A stretch of 64,000 nt of DNA, from assembly GCF_027244095.1 (NCBI RefSeq), contig NC_069671.1, forward strand, positions 4,912,001-4,976,000, written 5' to 3'. Under the pieces are notes generated by a model that searched no databases, was not told where the DNA came from, and was given only the letters and a program-made list of their open reading frames with translations. The DNA is from Hemicordylus capensis (Eukaryota; Chordata; Lepidosauria; Squamata; Cordylidae). Positions within the stretch are counted from its first letter, which is position 1. Each line of letters starts with the position of its first letter. Below are positions 1 to 13,100 of this stretch, one piece after another. The translations under genes and the position numbers were made by a program.

Positions 1-50
1 CAAATGCAAACCAGGGCAGCCCCTGCTCAGCAAAGGGGACAACTCCTGCT
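1..50 (-). mobile_element. Fragment of 5S-derived SINE
   Basis: The first bases match the reversed head of the SINE family seen whole at 9828-10112 and 20212-20515. The element is cut by the window edge. Confidence 0.55.
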
Positions 51-99
51 CCCCTTAAGGTGTGCAGCCCCTGCTGCTCTCCTCCCTCACAAGCACACA

Positions 100-310
100 C
101 ACACCCCCAATATTAACTCGCTGGAATTAGTTTGCCCAGCAATATACCCCATCCCTTTCTGCACATTAAAACTCACCCCTTCAGGGAACCCGACCCTCTC
201 AAACTCGCCAATTCCCATGATGGCCCCATCGCCAGCACTGCTCCACTATGTAAAACGCTTTGAACACTTGCGCTGAAAAGCCGTATATAAGTACCACAAA
301 TAAATGCTGG
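100..310 (+). repeat. Dispersed repeat, copy 1 (unnamed family)
   Basis: The stretch containing CACATTAAAACTCACC and AATTCCCATGATGGC recurs in reverse orientation at 9560-9800. Its end (AAAAGCCGTATATAAGT) resembles the 3' tail of other repeats here, so it is probably a retroposon. Family not recognised. Confidence 0.5.
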
Positions 311-351
311 GGGGGGAGAAAAAGAGGGCCACCCCTCTTTTCCTCCCCCCT

Positions 352-1335
352 GCCCCACTCAAATTGAGCCAAAAGGCACTTTTTAAAAGTAGTGATTCTC
401 TTGTATTGAGCAAGGGAAGAGCACCTGGCCCTATCCATCCCCAGCACAGCATCCCTCCAGTGCCTGTTGCTGGTGTCTACTGTACTGTTTCTTTTTAGAC
501 TGTGAGCCCTTTGGGGACAGGGAGCCATCTTTATTTTATACATCTATGTAAACCGCTTGGGGAACTTTGCTTGAAAAGCGGGATACAAATATTCACTGTA
601 TTCGCAAACCCTGCTGAGCAGAGGCACCTTTTAAAAGTGGAGATTCTCTTGTACTTAGCAGGGGGAGAGCAACTGGCCCTCTCCAGCCCCAGCACAACAT
701 CCCTCCACAGTGGTTGGGGTTCTTTATTTATTCATTTATATCTATATAAACCACTTTGGGGGGACTTTGATTGAAAAGTGGGATACAAATATCCATATCC
801 ATAATCCCTGCTAACTGAGCCAAGAGGCAATTTCTTATTTCTTTTTAGACTGTGAGCCCTTCAGGGATGGGAATCCATCTTATTTATTTAATATTTCTCT
901 ATGTAAACCGCTTCGGGGACTTTTGTTGAAAAGCGGTATATAAATAGTTGTTAAAGTGACAATTCTCTTGCACTTAGCAGGGGGAGAGCAACTGGCCTTC
1001 TCCACCCCCAGCACAACATCCCTCCACAGTGGCTGGGGTTCTTCATTTATATCTCTGTAAATCACCTGGGGGGTTGAAAAGCGGGGTACAAATATTCGCC
1101 GTATTCGCAACCCCTGCTAAACTGAGCCAAGATTTAAAGTGGAAATTCTCTTGCATTTAGCAGGGGGAGAGCAGCTGGCCCTCTCCACCCCCTCCACAGT
1201 GGCGGCTGCTGCTGGGGTGTCTCTCTCATATGACTTTCTTTGGAGTGGGAGGAAGGGGGAACAGGGAGCCATTTTATTTATTTCTATGTAAGCCACTTGG
1301 GGGGGGGACTTCGGTGGAAAAGCGGGGCACAAACA
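352..1335 (+). repeat. Five consecutive copies of a 3'-tail retroposon in SRSF9 intron 1
   Basis: Five head-to-tail copies (about 352-600, 600-800, 805-956, 957-1098, 1111-1335) share the blocks GATTCTCTTG, GGGGGAGAGCAACTGGCC, GTGAGCCCTTTGGGGACAGG (clearest in copy 1) and GAAAAGCGG.ATA. The same family (family A here) occurs singly at 14038, 21728, 36452, 60070 and 62362, and reversed at 8056 and 56230. The tail resembles L2/CR1-type LINE 3' ends, so it is probably a SINE or truncated LINE. Exact class uncertain. Confidence 0.7.
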
Positions 1336-1369
1336 ATCGCCCTAGATTCGTCTCCCCTTTCGAAGAACG

Positions 1370-2060
1370 TGTGGGAGGAGGGGAGGCGGTTTCCTCATAA
1401 AAGGCGGGAAGAAGCGCGAGGGAGGGCGGGGGCGAGCGCGCGCGCTCCCCGGAGAGCAGCAGCAGAGGGGCGAGGTGGGCGTGGCTCCCCTGCCTCCCCT
1501 CCCAGACCCCCGCGAAAGGAGCCCCTGCGGCGCCGCCTGGGCCACCCCGTGTGTGGCGGCGGCGGCGGCGCCCCCCCCGGCCCCGCCCACGCACCGCGGG
1601 TCCTCGAAGCGCACGAAGGCGAAGGGCACGAGGCCGCGCCGGCTCTTCAGCTCGATGTCCCGGATGCGGCCGTACTTGTAGAAGAGCTCCTCCAGGTCCT
1701 TCTCGCGCACGTCGGCCGGGAGGTTCCCCACGTAGATGCGGCCGTCGCCCGCCCCGCCGCTGCCGCCCCGGCCGCCCCCGGACATCCCGGCCCCGCCGCC
1801 GCCGTAGTCCATGCTGTCCCGGCCCCAGCCTCCGGACATCTTTCCCTCACTCACGCACAGCGGCCTACGCCGAGTCAGTCAGTCAAGAGTCGGAGAGGCC
1901 GCCGCCGCCCAGCCACCCCCTCAGGCGCCTGACGGAGGACAAAAAAAAAAAAAATTAAAAAAGGAGTGTGTGGGAGTGAGGAAGCGCTGCTTAAAGGGGA
2001 GGGAAAAAAGGAGCCGGCGTGCGCGCGCAGACACAAAATGGACCACATAGGCAGCACCGC
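1370..2060 (-). promoter_or_regulatory. SRSF9: CpG island and 5' region of SRSF9
   Basis: Very GC- and CpG-rich DNA covers the first coding exon and its upstream side, with a short GGC run near 1555-1570 and a 13-base A run at 1941-1953. This is the expected promoter and 5' UTR of a minus-strand housekeeping gene. The transcription start cannot be placed exactly. Confidence 0.7.
1595..1839 (-). CDS. SRSF9: SRSF9, first coding exon (serine/arginine-rich splicing factor 9), rest outside window
   Basis: SR-family splicing factors bind exonic RNA in the nucleus and guide splice-site choice. This exon encodes about 82 residues: a glycine-rich leader, then most of the first RRM. RNP2 is RIYVGNL (about residues 34-40) and RNP1 is LVPFAFVRF (about 70-78). 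DVREKDLE followed by FYKYGRIR matches SRSF9 better than SRSF1. The exon ends after FEDPR at a GT donor (1594-1593), the usual place in this family. I chose the ATG at 1839 (MSGGWGRDS); an in-frame ATG at 1854 would add five residues. The leader before RRM1 (33 residues) is longer and more Gly-rich than the roughly 14 residues of human SRSF9. The second RRM and RS tail lie beyond position 1. Family is sure; paralogue assignment is strong and supported by the DYNLL1-COQ5 neighbours. Confidence 0.93.
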
Positions 2061-3104
2061 CGCACGCTTGAAAGGGGGGGGAGGCAAAGCCCACAAAACA
2101 CCCAAATCCCACCTCCCTCGCGAGGCAAGGCGCATGCGTCAGTGGCTGTGGTCGCGCATGCGCGGACGAGTTCTACCCCAGGCTTAGAAGTGCAGACAGA
2201 GTTAATAAAAGAGTAGAGCGGTGTGTCCCGTTGTGTAGAGAGGGGCTCTTTGGTTGCCGCTCCCGGAAGCCATTTTTTTTTCTCCTTCTTTGCTCATGTG
2301 GGTATTGAGCTGTTCATGTTCAATAATTAAGGACCCGCATTTAGCGTAGCAGTGATTCAGCAGCATGTGTTCTCCCGCTATCCAAAGAAAAAGTAGCCTC
2401 ATGGAGAGCCTTCTTGCTTTTTTATAACTCGGTCTTGGGCGGGGGCGGGGACTCTTTTAAAGTCTGTGGTGCTCAGTGAGAATTATAGACAGTGATGACA
2501 TTCAGTTTTATTAAGGGGAAAGCTTCTCTCCCCACTACTAACTCATTACAATTCTAATTGGCCTTCTGATGGGGACAAGGTCCTTTTCCTGCTTGCTGCT
2601 AGGTCAGAGTATGCTTACAGGAGGGTAGCAAAATTTCTCTTCATAGCAAGCAAGATTCGGTTTAGTGTGATTGAGGCACGAGATGCTGGGTTGTGCACTT
2701 CAGATTAAGCGGTTTTATTTGAACGAATTTAGCCATGTGTATGATATTCGAAGGTATTAATGTTTTATGTATTGTATGTATTTACTGCTGCTGTTGTTTT
2801 TCTTTTTGTATTTATGCTGGCCTTGGGCCGAAATAAACAAATACATACATAGACATTCAGTTTTCAGGAGAGTTCTGACTCTTGTGTTTCAAGCAACTAT
2901 GCTTGAAACAAAACATCAGACCTCTGATCTGATGGCGGGACATCCTGGTTACCTTTGGGGCCATTCCTCCGCCCCCCGAATCTGGGGTGGGGAGTGAACG
3001 CTACCCCTTGGAAATAATGGAGACAGCCAGGAGTCTTAGCGTAGCTTTGGATGGTGTCATCCCACCTCCCACGGGGAGCAGGATATATGATTGCATGCAT
3101 TATT
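2061..3104. other. SRSF9-DYNLL1 intergenic DNA, nothing recognised
   Basis: No coding potential or known repeat was recognised apart from short AT-rich runs and a weak LINE-tail-like stretch near 2815-2850 (CCTTGGGCCGAAATAAACAA). Confidence 0.4.
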
Positions 3105-3440
3105 GTTGTTTGTTTGTTTGTTTGTTTGTTTACACAGTCAGGTGTTATTGACTGGTTTGTTTTATCCAGACATCGAGTCCTTCCCAAGGACCTGGGATGG
3201 CTGAATTTTATTGTCAATGTTGTTGCTGTTGTTATAGATATCGTCACAGAATATAGGCTGTTCCCAGTGAAGTTGCTTTTTGTAACTGGCTGATGGTGAT
3301 TTCTGTGGCCCCGATGGTGTTGAGGTGCTCTTCAAGGTCTTCTGGAACTGCACCCAGGGCGCCAATGACCACTGGGATTATTTTGGTCTTCTTCTGCCAC
3401 AGCCTTTCAATTTCCATTTGTAGATCTTTGTGTATTCTTG
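3105..3440 (-). mobile_element. Non-LTR retrotransposon (LINE) 3' ORF fragment
   Basis: On the minus strand the reading contains RLWQKKTKIIPVVIGALG and a following Q-K-A-x-S-L-G-T-A stretch, typical of the end of the polymerase ORF of several non-LTR LINEs. A TTTG simple repeat lies at 3106-3131. It is a truncated copy and I cannot name the clade. Confidence 0.6.
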
Positions 3441-3456
3441 TTTTTTTCTGTTTCTT

Positions 3457-3620
3457 TTTCTTCTATTATTATTATTATTATTTAAAATATTTATACCTGC
3501 CCCTCCAGTGCACTACTGCTCGGGGTGGCTCACAACAATAAGATAGACACAAGATACAATAAAAGTATTAAAATTAACTAAATTAAACAAGAAAAGAAAT
3601 AAGTTGTCAGATTAAAAACC
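3457..3620 (-). repeat. LINE-type 3' tail in reverse
   Basis: A TAT-rich run, then ATTTATACCTGCCCCTCCAG and GGGGTGGCTCACAACAA, matches the reversed LINE/SINE tails with a 'gcggtatataaat' end that recur through the window. Confidence 0.5.
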
Positions 3621-5410
3621 ACAATCATTAGGTTCAAATTAAAACTGAAAATTATAAGAAGCTAAAGAACCTACCAGATATAACAACAACAAATGAAGCA
3701 TTAAAAAGCCTCCTAAGAGTCCACACTGACTTGACCACACTTAATCAATCAATTACTCTTTCCAACTCAGGCCTTATTTTGTGTGAAAAATATGCTCGTT
3801 TTTAAAAAAAGGTTTGTAAACTTTTGTGCTTCCATTGCAAAGAGCCATCGTTGTTATGGCCATATTGCTAACGTTATAGGCTGGAGGAATTGGAGCTGTG
3901 TGTGACAGAGGGTGGTTTACAACAACCCTGCAGTATAGTCCACTGTTCTTATATTGTAGAGGGAACTAGGAGTGGTTTACAAGAAACTGGCTTTGTTCCT
4001 GTTCCCACGGCAACCCTGCGATGTAGTCTACTGTTACTCTACATGACATTAGTACAGTATAGCCACCCTTTTGTACAAGAATAAAGGTTGTGCATAAAAA
4101 ACATGTTGCAGTAGAAGTTATGCCCACTTCCTTGGTCTTATTTATTTGGCTGCCTGTTATGGATTTCCAGCAAAAATAAAAACCATTCAAATACACCACA
4201 GGCTGCAGCAAAGATAAATGTCATTAAATTGATACTTCAGGTTCTCCTAGTCTAAACCCAGCAGTCAGTTCCATGCTTCATTCACTTGCATGCAGACATG
4301 CTGTTCCTTTATCCCTCTCCTACAGCATAACATGAAAATCAACGTTAAGCCAGAAGCTAGGCAGTATGTGAGATTCTAGCTAGCCTCTCTCTGTAACACC
4401 CAGTGTTTCCCAGGTTGCTAGATCCTTCTGTGAGTTTTTCTGTTTGGCACGGAGCATCTCTGCATTACTAATGGAGAGAGGAAAGGAACAGAGGTTCCTG
4501 CATTTGTTAAATGCATTAAATTAAGTAATTGTATGAAATCAATTAATTAAAACATTGCATACATTGTACTAAGTAGAGGTTTCAATGAATTACATATAAA
4601 GTATAATTTTAAGAGCTTTGGCTCTGCATGTCACAGAAGTTCTATTTTTATTGCTTTAATATACTGCCCCATAGAAAATTTCAAATCAAAACCTCCTGTG
4701 CAGACTTACTCAAGCATTATACCATCCATTCTGTAAAAACAACTGCTAGTCTTTAAAAGGACCTTTAATAAATTTACTGAGGCAGAAGCTTTTGTGCAGT
4801 AGAGCCCTCTCCATCAGATTCATGAAGTTAGACAGACTGATCGGTCTAGGTGCATAGAGAGTGAAAGAAATGTTTATAAGCCATGAGACCAAAGGGCCAT
4901 GACATACAAGAAATCCAGTTTGTGACATTTCTGTGCAATTATATATGAGATAAGCATGGTGACAATTCATAACTGTATTTATTGGCAAGCACACCATCTT
5001 CTTAGCTTTGCTAGGCTAATTGAATGTAGTATTATATTAAAATTTAGTCATGTTAAATTAGCATATCTTGGTATGCCTAGAAATGCCACAGACTGTGCCT
5101 CTTGCATTTAATGGCCATTTGACCCTACTGTTCATAATTTGTCCCCTCTGTATCCATGTAGATACATATAGCTGCTATATACTTAAAATATACACAGTAC
5201 TTAATGCATCTGATGGAGTGGGCTCTAGTAATTAAAAGCTTCTGCCATAATCAGTCTGGTGTTAACATGCCACAAGACTTTTTGTGCTTTTGCTGCATCA
5301 GGCTAACATGACTATCCTGCTGCAGTTTATAATCCTTTCTGCCTGTTCGGGTTTTCAGATTTGCCACCTCTGTCTTGGCCTTGATTGAAATTCTACTATA
5401 ACAATGGAGC
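3621..5410. other. Intergenic DNA, no gene recognised
   Basis: AT-rich sequence without coding potential. Around 3880-4055 the phrase 'gtggtttacaa...caaccctgc' appears twice, an imperfect local duplication. No further structure was recognised. Confidence 0.4.
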
Positions 5411-5411
5411 A

Positions 5412-5592
5412 GGGCTGGTGGTAAAAGGTAAAAGTTGTGCCGTAGAGTCAGTGTCAACTCCTGGCAACCACAGAGTCTTTGGTAGGATACAGGAGGGGTT
5501 TATTATTGCCTCTTCCCGCGCACTATAAGATGATGCCTTTCAGCATCTTCCTATATCGCTGCTGCCCAACAGAGGTGTTTCCCATAGTCTGG
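5412..5592 (-). mobile_element. tRNA-derived SINE, reversed
   Basis: The copy holds the reversed blocks of the tRNA-headed SINE at 21350-21600: CTCCTGGCAACCACAGAG, ATGATGCCTTTCAGCATCTT and TCGCTGCTGCCCA. The tRNA-like head is lost. Confidence 0.7.
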
Positions 5593-5935
5593 GAAACAGC
5601 AAGCATGAATTGTCCCCTTTGCTAAGCATGATCCACCCTAATTTGAGTCAGACCCTTGGTCCATCTAGCTCAGTATTGTCTACCCAGACTGGCAGTGGCT
5701 TCTCCAAGGTTTCAGGCAGGAATCTCTCTCAGCCCTATCCTGGAGACGCCAGGAACTTGGAACCTTCTGCATGCAAGCAGGCAGGTGCTCTTCCCAGAAC
5801 GCCCCCATCCCCTAAGTGAAATATCTTAACAGTGCTCACATGTAGGCCCCCTTTCAAATGAAAACCAGGGTGGACCCTGCTGAGCAGAGGATAGAGTTCA
5901 TGCTGGCTACCACAAGACCAGCTCTCCTCCAAGAC
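5588..5935. mobile_element. Two abutting 5S-derived SINE fragments in opposite orientation
   Basis: Positions 5588-5643 carry the plus-orientation head (AGCAAGCATGAATTGTCCCC, then a GCTAAGCA core). A nearly full minus-orientation copy follows from 5643 (GAGTCAGACCCTTGGTCCAT) to 5935 (CAAGACCAGCTCTCC). Confidence 0.7.
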
Positions 5936-6077
5936 CATCACCCTCATCTGCTTGGACACGATGAGTGTGGGTACACCACCAGTGAGAGCTGCACTAGGCA
6001 TTAGATATCACGAGCCACCCAGGTAGCCCTTAAACTGGATAGGCATTCTGCACATGCTCAGAAACACTCTGTCATTG

Positions 6078-6079
<2 letters not shown>

Positions 6080-6147
<68 letters not shown>
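6080..6147. repeat. (CT)n-(AT)n compound microsatellite
   Basis: About 19 CT repeats run straight into about 14 AT repeats, roughly 150 bp left of the DYNLL1 CpG island. Confidence 0.95.
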
Positions 6148-6150
<3 letters not shown>

Positions 6151-6289
6151 TAAAGATATCTCAGCCCATGGCCAGAGGTGCTCACCCTGCCTGCAGTCAA
6201 CCTTAGTGGCCACCCGTAGATCCCTCCTCCCTCCGCCTTTTTCCCAGGGCATTGGTGGGCCTACATTTCCCATGCTCTCTAGAAAGAAA

Positions 6290-6970
6290 GACTCTGCGCT
6301 GCGGCGACCCTTAGGAGCACTAGGGCTCTAAGCCGGGGCGAGGGGTGCCTGGGCCGGCCAGGCCGGTCTCCCGAGGCGAACCTCCCACCTTCCTTCCCCC
6401 AGGATGTCCAGGCTTCCGTTCCCGGGCCGGCTAAGCCCGCGGAACAGGCCAGGCCGCCGAAGCCCCTCCGTCGCCGTGACAACGGACGCTGGCGCGGTGC
6501 ATGCCGGCCCGCAATAAAATGCAGCTGCAAAGCTCTACGGGAGGCGCTGTTGGCCCGGCCAATGGGCTCCGAGGCGTATTGTTGTCGTAGCCAATGGCCG
6601 TTGCCGGGGAGGGGGTGGGCGTGGCTGCCGGCGGCGGAGGAGGAGGGAGGGAGCGGCCGGCGCGGGCGGCACTCGAGGCTGGGCGCGGGCGAGAGAGGAA
6701 CGCAGCGTGGCCGAGCGGTTCTCACGCCTCCCCCTCCAGGGTTCGTTAGTGACGCGACGCCGGGCCAGCGAGCGAGCGTCGAGGGGTCCATTTGCGCGTC
6801 CGCTCCGTTAACGTCCCTTCCCGCCGTCCTCGGAAACCGCCGCCCCGCGGAAGCAGCACCCCACGGTGAGGACCACGCTTCGTGGCGCGGCTCAGCAGTA
6901 GGGCTCACCCGCCCCCCCGCGCTGCCCTGCTGGGGGGCGTGGAACTGGGCATGGGGGCTGCTTGCCAGCC
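6290..6970 (+). promoter_or_regulatory. DYNLL1: CpG island, promoter and non-coding exon 1 of DYNLL1
   Basis: A dense CpG island ends near 6970. The best non-coding first exon ends at 6865, before GTGAGG. It would splice to the acceptor TTTTGTAG at 10824, six bases upstream of the DYNLL1 start codon. The exon start cannot be fixed by reading. Confidence 0.7.
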
Positions 6971-7029
6971 GGGCTGGCTTCTGCGTTGGTCCCTCATCAA
7001 CGTCTATAAATAGATTTCAGAACGCTGCC

Positions 7030-7360
7030 TTTAGTTTTAAAAAGTGTGTGTGTGTGTAACATCATATAGTTGTGCATGTGTATGTTATAACTATATATTT
7101 TATAGTAGTATATTTATATAGTGTGTGTGTGTGTGTATATATAACATAAGAACTGCCACAGTTGTGTATTTATATAACTGTGTTATATAGTAGTGTACTT
7201 ATGGTGTGTATACGCATGTGTGTATATAGCATCATATATGGGTTACAGTTGGGTATTTATATAACTATGCTATATAGGAGTATATGTATATAATGTGTGT
7301 GTATACACATGTGTGTGTGCATGGATACATACATACATACATACATACACACACACGCCC
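7030..7360. repeat. TG/TA-rich microsatellite cluster in DYNLL1 intron 1
   Basis: Several GTGTGT and ATATAT tracts and a CATA repeat (about 7326-7350) follow each other with diverged copies of 'tatttatataactatg'. This is low-complexity expansion with no gene. Confidence 0.8.
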
Positions 7361-8055
7361 TTCTATCTTTTAAAATGGTAGGGGATGGGTGTGTGTGAAA
7401 CTTTTGCCAAAGCAACCTACAGAGAGAACTAATGAGAGACACCATTCTTCATCTTAAAAACAGCAACCCAGGAACAACAAATTCAACACTTGAAAGAGTG
7501 AGGGGCTGCTGATTTGTGTTAATCTGATCTCTGTTTGAAGAGTGACCCGATAATAATATAAATAAACAAGAGCATCTGAGGAAGCTTGGGAAGGGATGCT
7601 TTTGTAAGATGAATGGCAGGCTTGTGATTTATTTGTGTAGCTTGTTTACTTTACTTGGGTAAAAAAGGAGGCCATGAAGTGTGTAGTGAGGGGTCCACTC
7701 TAGGGGGCAGAATTGAGGCAGGGGTGCTTCGGAGGGGCACCTTGACATATTTTGGAGTGGTATATCCTTTAGCATTCCATATATAAGTAAACTGAAGGGT
7801 TTTAACAAATATTTTTAAAAACCAGAGAATTAGCAGATTATTTCCATACACATCTACAATATCAAAAATAATAGTAAAGTGCTTAATGAAGCCAGAAAGT
7901 GTATTTTTAGAGGGGGTGGGAATCCATTCTGGTGGTTATTGAGGCAGAGGTGTTGGTCTGAAGGTGGATCACCTTAGTGAGATAACTGGTTGTTATTCTC
8001 TGGTGTATTATTGAGTTTGATTGAGAACAATTGAAAAAGTTCTCGATTAATTAAT

Positions 8056-8640
8056 AATAATAATAATAATATGAATATTTATATACTGCCCTTCAACCAA
8101 AGTTCTCAAAGCGGATTACATAGAAAAATGAATACATAATTAAAATGAATACATAATTTTTTTGTTACTTTAGTTTTATTTAGAATGCAATTTTAATGCT
8201 GTCTTGTTTTGCATGTTTTTGTACACCACCCAGAGTCTTCAGAGTGGGCGGTATATCAAATGTTTCTAATAAATAAATAAGATGGTCCCCTGTCCCCAAA
8301 CCACCTTAAGTAGCGCAGTGAGGAAATGCTTGACTAACAAGCAGAAGGTTGCTGGTTCGAATCCCTGCCGGAACTATATTGGGCAGCAGCGATATAGGAA
8401 GATGCTGAAAGGCATCATCTCATACTGTGCAGGAGGAGGCAATGGTCAACCTCTCCTGTATTCTACCAAAGACAACTACGAGGCTCTGTGGGCGCCAGGA
8501 GTCAAAATTGACTTGATGGCACACTTTTTCCTGTCCCCGAAGGGTTCACAATCTAAAAATAAACATAAGACAGATACCAGCAACAGCTGCTGGAGGGATG
8601 CTGTGCTAGGTGCTGTGCATGGTTGAGAGGCAGATGAGGG
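8056..8640. mobile_element. Nested repeats: tRNA SINE inside a reversed family A copy
   Basis: A reversed family A element (from 'atttatatactgccc' near 8080 to 'ccagcaacagctgctggaggg' near 8600) is interrupted by a LINE-like tail at about 8165-8280 and by a plus-strand tRNA SINE at about 8298-8528. The SINE has a B-box-like GGTTCGAATCC at 8355. CCTGTCCCC occurs on both sides (8289-8297 and 8531-8539), consistent with a target duplication. Confidence 0.7.
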
Positions 8641-9024
8641 TCAGACTTCTTAAATAAAGGCAATGTGTGTAAAAGAGGAGTACTGTCAAGATTGAGTATG
8701 GGGTAGGGAGGTATAACTGAGAGAAATGGATCAGTTGAGTGGGTGTGGCATGAATTTGCAGAGAGGTCTTGTGGGTAAAATGTGGGTGCAGGAGAGAAGG
8801 TAAATGGATGGGGAGTATCTGGGGAAATTAACGTGTGATGGGGTGGTATTCTATGTATAGTGTATGCTAGGTACTGTATAATTATTGCTCAGTTCCAAAA
8901 CACTGTTTATAAAACATAGCACTCTTTCTTGGACTCGTTTTTGAGTCTTAGCAATGGCAGTAAAATAACTTCCAAATAAAAACTGCTGCTTTAAACAAAT
9001 CTTAAAATGTGCAATGGCTTAAAA

Positions 9025-9365
9025 CAGGGGTGTCCAACTCGGACCCTCCTTCAGATGGTGGGCTATAACACTGTGCCCCTGGTGGCACAGTGGTAAAACT
9101 GCCGCCCTGTAACCAGAAGGTTACAAGTTCGATCCTGACCAGGGGCTCAAGGTTGACTCAGCCTTCCATCCTTCCGAGGTCGGTAAAATGAGTACCCAGA
9201 ATGTTGGGGGCAATATGCTAAATCATTGTAAACCGCTTAGAGAGCTCCGGCTATAGAGCGGTATATAAATGTAAGTGCTATTGCTATCATTCCCGACTGT
9301 TGGCTGCTGTGATTGGGAATGATGGGAGCTGTAGTCCGAAAACAGCTGGAGGGCCAAAGTTTTAA
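9025..9365. mobile_element. Palindromic MITE interrupted by a SINE
   Basis: The left end (CAGGGGTGTCCAACTC) and right part (GATGGGAGCTGTAGTCC, CTGGAGGGCC) form the ends of a palindromic hAT-type MITE like that at 38084-38221. A Sauria-type SINE splits it. Confidence 0.6.
9074..9282 (+). mobile_element. Sauria-type SINE (tRNA head, LINE-derived tail)
   Basis: The tRNA-like head contains GTGGCACAGTGGTAAAA (A box) and GTTCGATCC (B box). The body CAGCCTTCCATCCTTCCGAG, GGTCGGTAAAATGAGTACCC and the tail AGCGGTATATAAAT match the squamate Sauria SINE as I know it. This copy is the best single taxonomic marker in the window. Confidence 0.8.
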
Positions 9366-9559
9366 ACTCCAAAGTTTAAAAGCTATGCTTATGACCTTGT
9401 AAAAGGAGTTGGGATTAACTCCTTAGGGGAAAGGGTTTGGACCATGTTTTAAGGAGAGGTCTTGAGGAGACAAGAATTGAGGTAACTTGTCGGCAAATGA
9501 AGTTGGGTCATAGCAAACAGTAACTCCTGCCTAATGGTGAAGATGGCACATTTACTCCC

Positions 9560-9800
9560 TACTCTCCCACTTAGGATGGATGAACTGACATCGGTATTAA
9601 TGTTCTCACCTTCCCCACCTCCTGCCTCTCAAGGAGAAGAGGCTGACACTTGGAAGACCATATGGCTGTGAAAAGCTGATCTGGGAGTGGGGACATTGCC
9701 ATCTTGGGAATTAGAGCATTTGTGAGTGTGGGGTTCCTTAATGAGTGGTGATGGTGAGTTTTAATTTGCAGAAAGGTATGGAGCATTGCTGGGTAATTAA
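9560..9800 (-). repeat. Dispersed repeat, copy 2 of the 100-310 family
   Basis: The reverse complement shares CAGCAAT.C.CCAT, TTAAAACTCACC and AATTCCCA.GATGGC with 100-310. Not named. Confidence 0.5.
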
Positions 9801-9827
9801 ACTAAACGCTTCCCCTTAGGGGAGGAG

Positions 9828-10112
9828 AGCTGGTCTTGTGATAGCAAGCATGAATTGTCCCCTTTGCTAAGCAGGATCTGCCCTAATTTGCATGTGAATG
9901 GGAGACTGTGTGTGGGCACTGTAAGATATTCCCCGTAGGCGATGGCGCTGCTCTGGGAAGAGAATCTGCAAGCTTGCATGCAGAAGGTCCCAAGTTCCCT
10001 CTGAGAGACTCCTGCCTGTAACCTTGGAGAAGCCGCTGCCAATCTGTGCAGACAACACTGAGTTGGATGGACCAGGGGTCTGACTTGGTAGAAGGCAGCT
10101 TCCTACATTCCT
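9828..10112 (+). mobile_element. 5S-rRNA-derived SINE, near full length
   Basis: The head GAGAGCTGGTCTTGTG leads into GCTAAGCAGGATCTGCC and GTGAATGGGAGAC, which correspond to the internal promoter part of 5S rRNA (GCTAAGCAGGG, GGATGGGAGAC). The tail ends GGCAGCTTCCTACATTCCT. The 5S resemblance makes this a SINE3-type element. It is the commonest SINE in the window. Confidence 0.8.
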
Positions 10113-10824
10113 AGGGGCTACTATTGGATTTAGAAGTTATAGTGCATGTGGGCAAAAGGGGCTGATATTTTGAAATGGTGCCAAAGAAGTGTGTGTTGTC
10201 TGGGGGTGGATATTGGGAAGGAGAATTTGGAGGGGCTCCTTTGGTAACTCGAATAATGAACCTTTCAGTAAGCATATTAGCAAGAATGCATTGCATTGCT
10301 GGAGGGCGACTTGCAAGGAGTTCAGTTCTGCTTCTTGCTTGTCATGCAACATGCACGGCATATAGAATGTTGCTGTATTTCGTTCTGGCTTCTAATTGAA
10401 GTCATGTGTAGGCTGCTTAACTCTCCAAAGTAGGGTCCCTGTGCTAATTTGCATGGTGTATGTGCTGGAGTACAAGTGTTCAGCCTGTTGGTCTCTTTCT
10501 GCAGAGAGGTTCAAAGAACCTGACAGATTGTATCTGTTAAAACAGTGACAGGAAATAAACATCACTTTTTAAAAGCGCCTCAGAAATGTTTAGAGATGGT
10601 CCTGAAGAGATTTACTCCTCTGCTTCTACAGTAGCAGAAGCTACTTTTCTGCACATTTTACCAGCCTCGCGCCTAGAACAAATGCCAGAGTATGTTTGGG
10701 GTGTTCATTCTGAGACTTGATGGGTTTTTCTGAGAATCGAGCTATTCAGATGATCCCTGGCTTGCAGAACAGATAGTCCTTCCAGCACCTGTTAGTTCTA
10801 ATTATTGCACATTGTGTTTTGTAG

Positions 10825-12841
<2,017 letters not shown>

Positions 12842-13094
12842 AACATGGGACTCTTCCACCCAAACACGCATTTGGTTACAGGACTGCACGCTAATTCCAA
12901 ATAGACTGAAGTCTTCAGCCTTCCCCAGGGAACATACCTTGATCTTCAAGCCTTTTGTTGTTTTAATGGACAGGTACTACTCTGTACCATTTGTGTTCTT
13001 GTTGTGACCATAAAACAATAGCAAAAAATTAATCTTGTATGTATGTTTTCTTTAAAAAAAAAAACAAAAACCCAACACTTCAGTTCCTTTTGCT

Positions 13095-13100
13095 AATAAA
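13095..13100 (+). terminator. DYNLL1: DYNLL1 poly(A) signal
   Basis: AATAAA lies 254 bp past the stop codon in a T-rich context, giving a short 3' UTR that ends near 13115-13125. Confidence 0.7.

Noticed and set aside
1240-1932. 230-codon plus-strand open frame antisense to SRSF9 exon 1
   Set aside because: Low-complexity Arg/Ala/Pro reading opposite a clear RRM.
6706-6745. tRNA-Leu-like phrase (AGCGTGGCCGAGCGGT) in the DYNLL1 CpG island
   Set aside because: Only the A-box part fits. There is no anticodon stem, acceptor pairing or correct B-box spacing, so it is chance within the 5' UTR.
6279-6908. 209-codon minus-strand open frame over the DYNLL1 promoter
   Set aside because: CpG-island composition, no domain, antisense to the DYNLL1 5' exon.
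8298-8370. tRNA gene
   Set aside because: A and B boxes are there, but the flanks and body are those of a repeated SINE and the cloverleaf is not kept.
9850-9910. 5S rRNA gene or pseudogene
   Set aside because: Only the central 5S-like region is present and the same composite recurs many times with a fixed tail, so it is a SINE.
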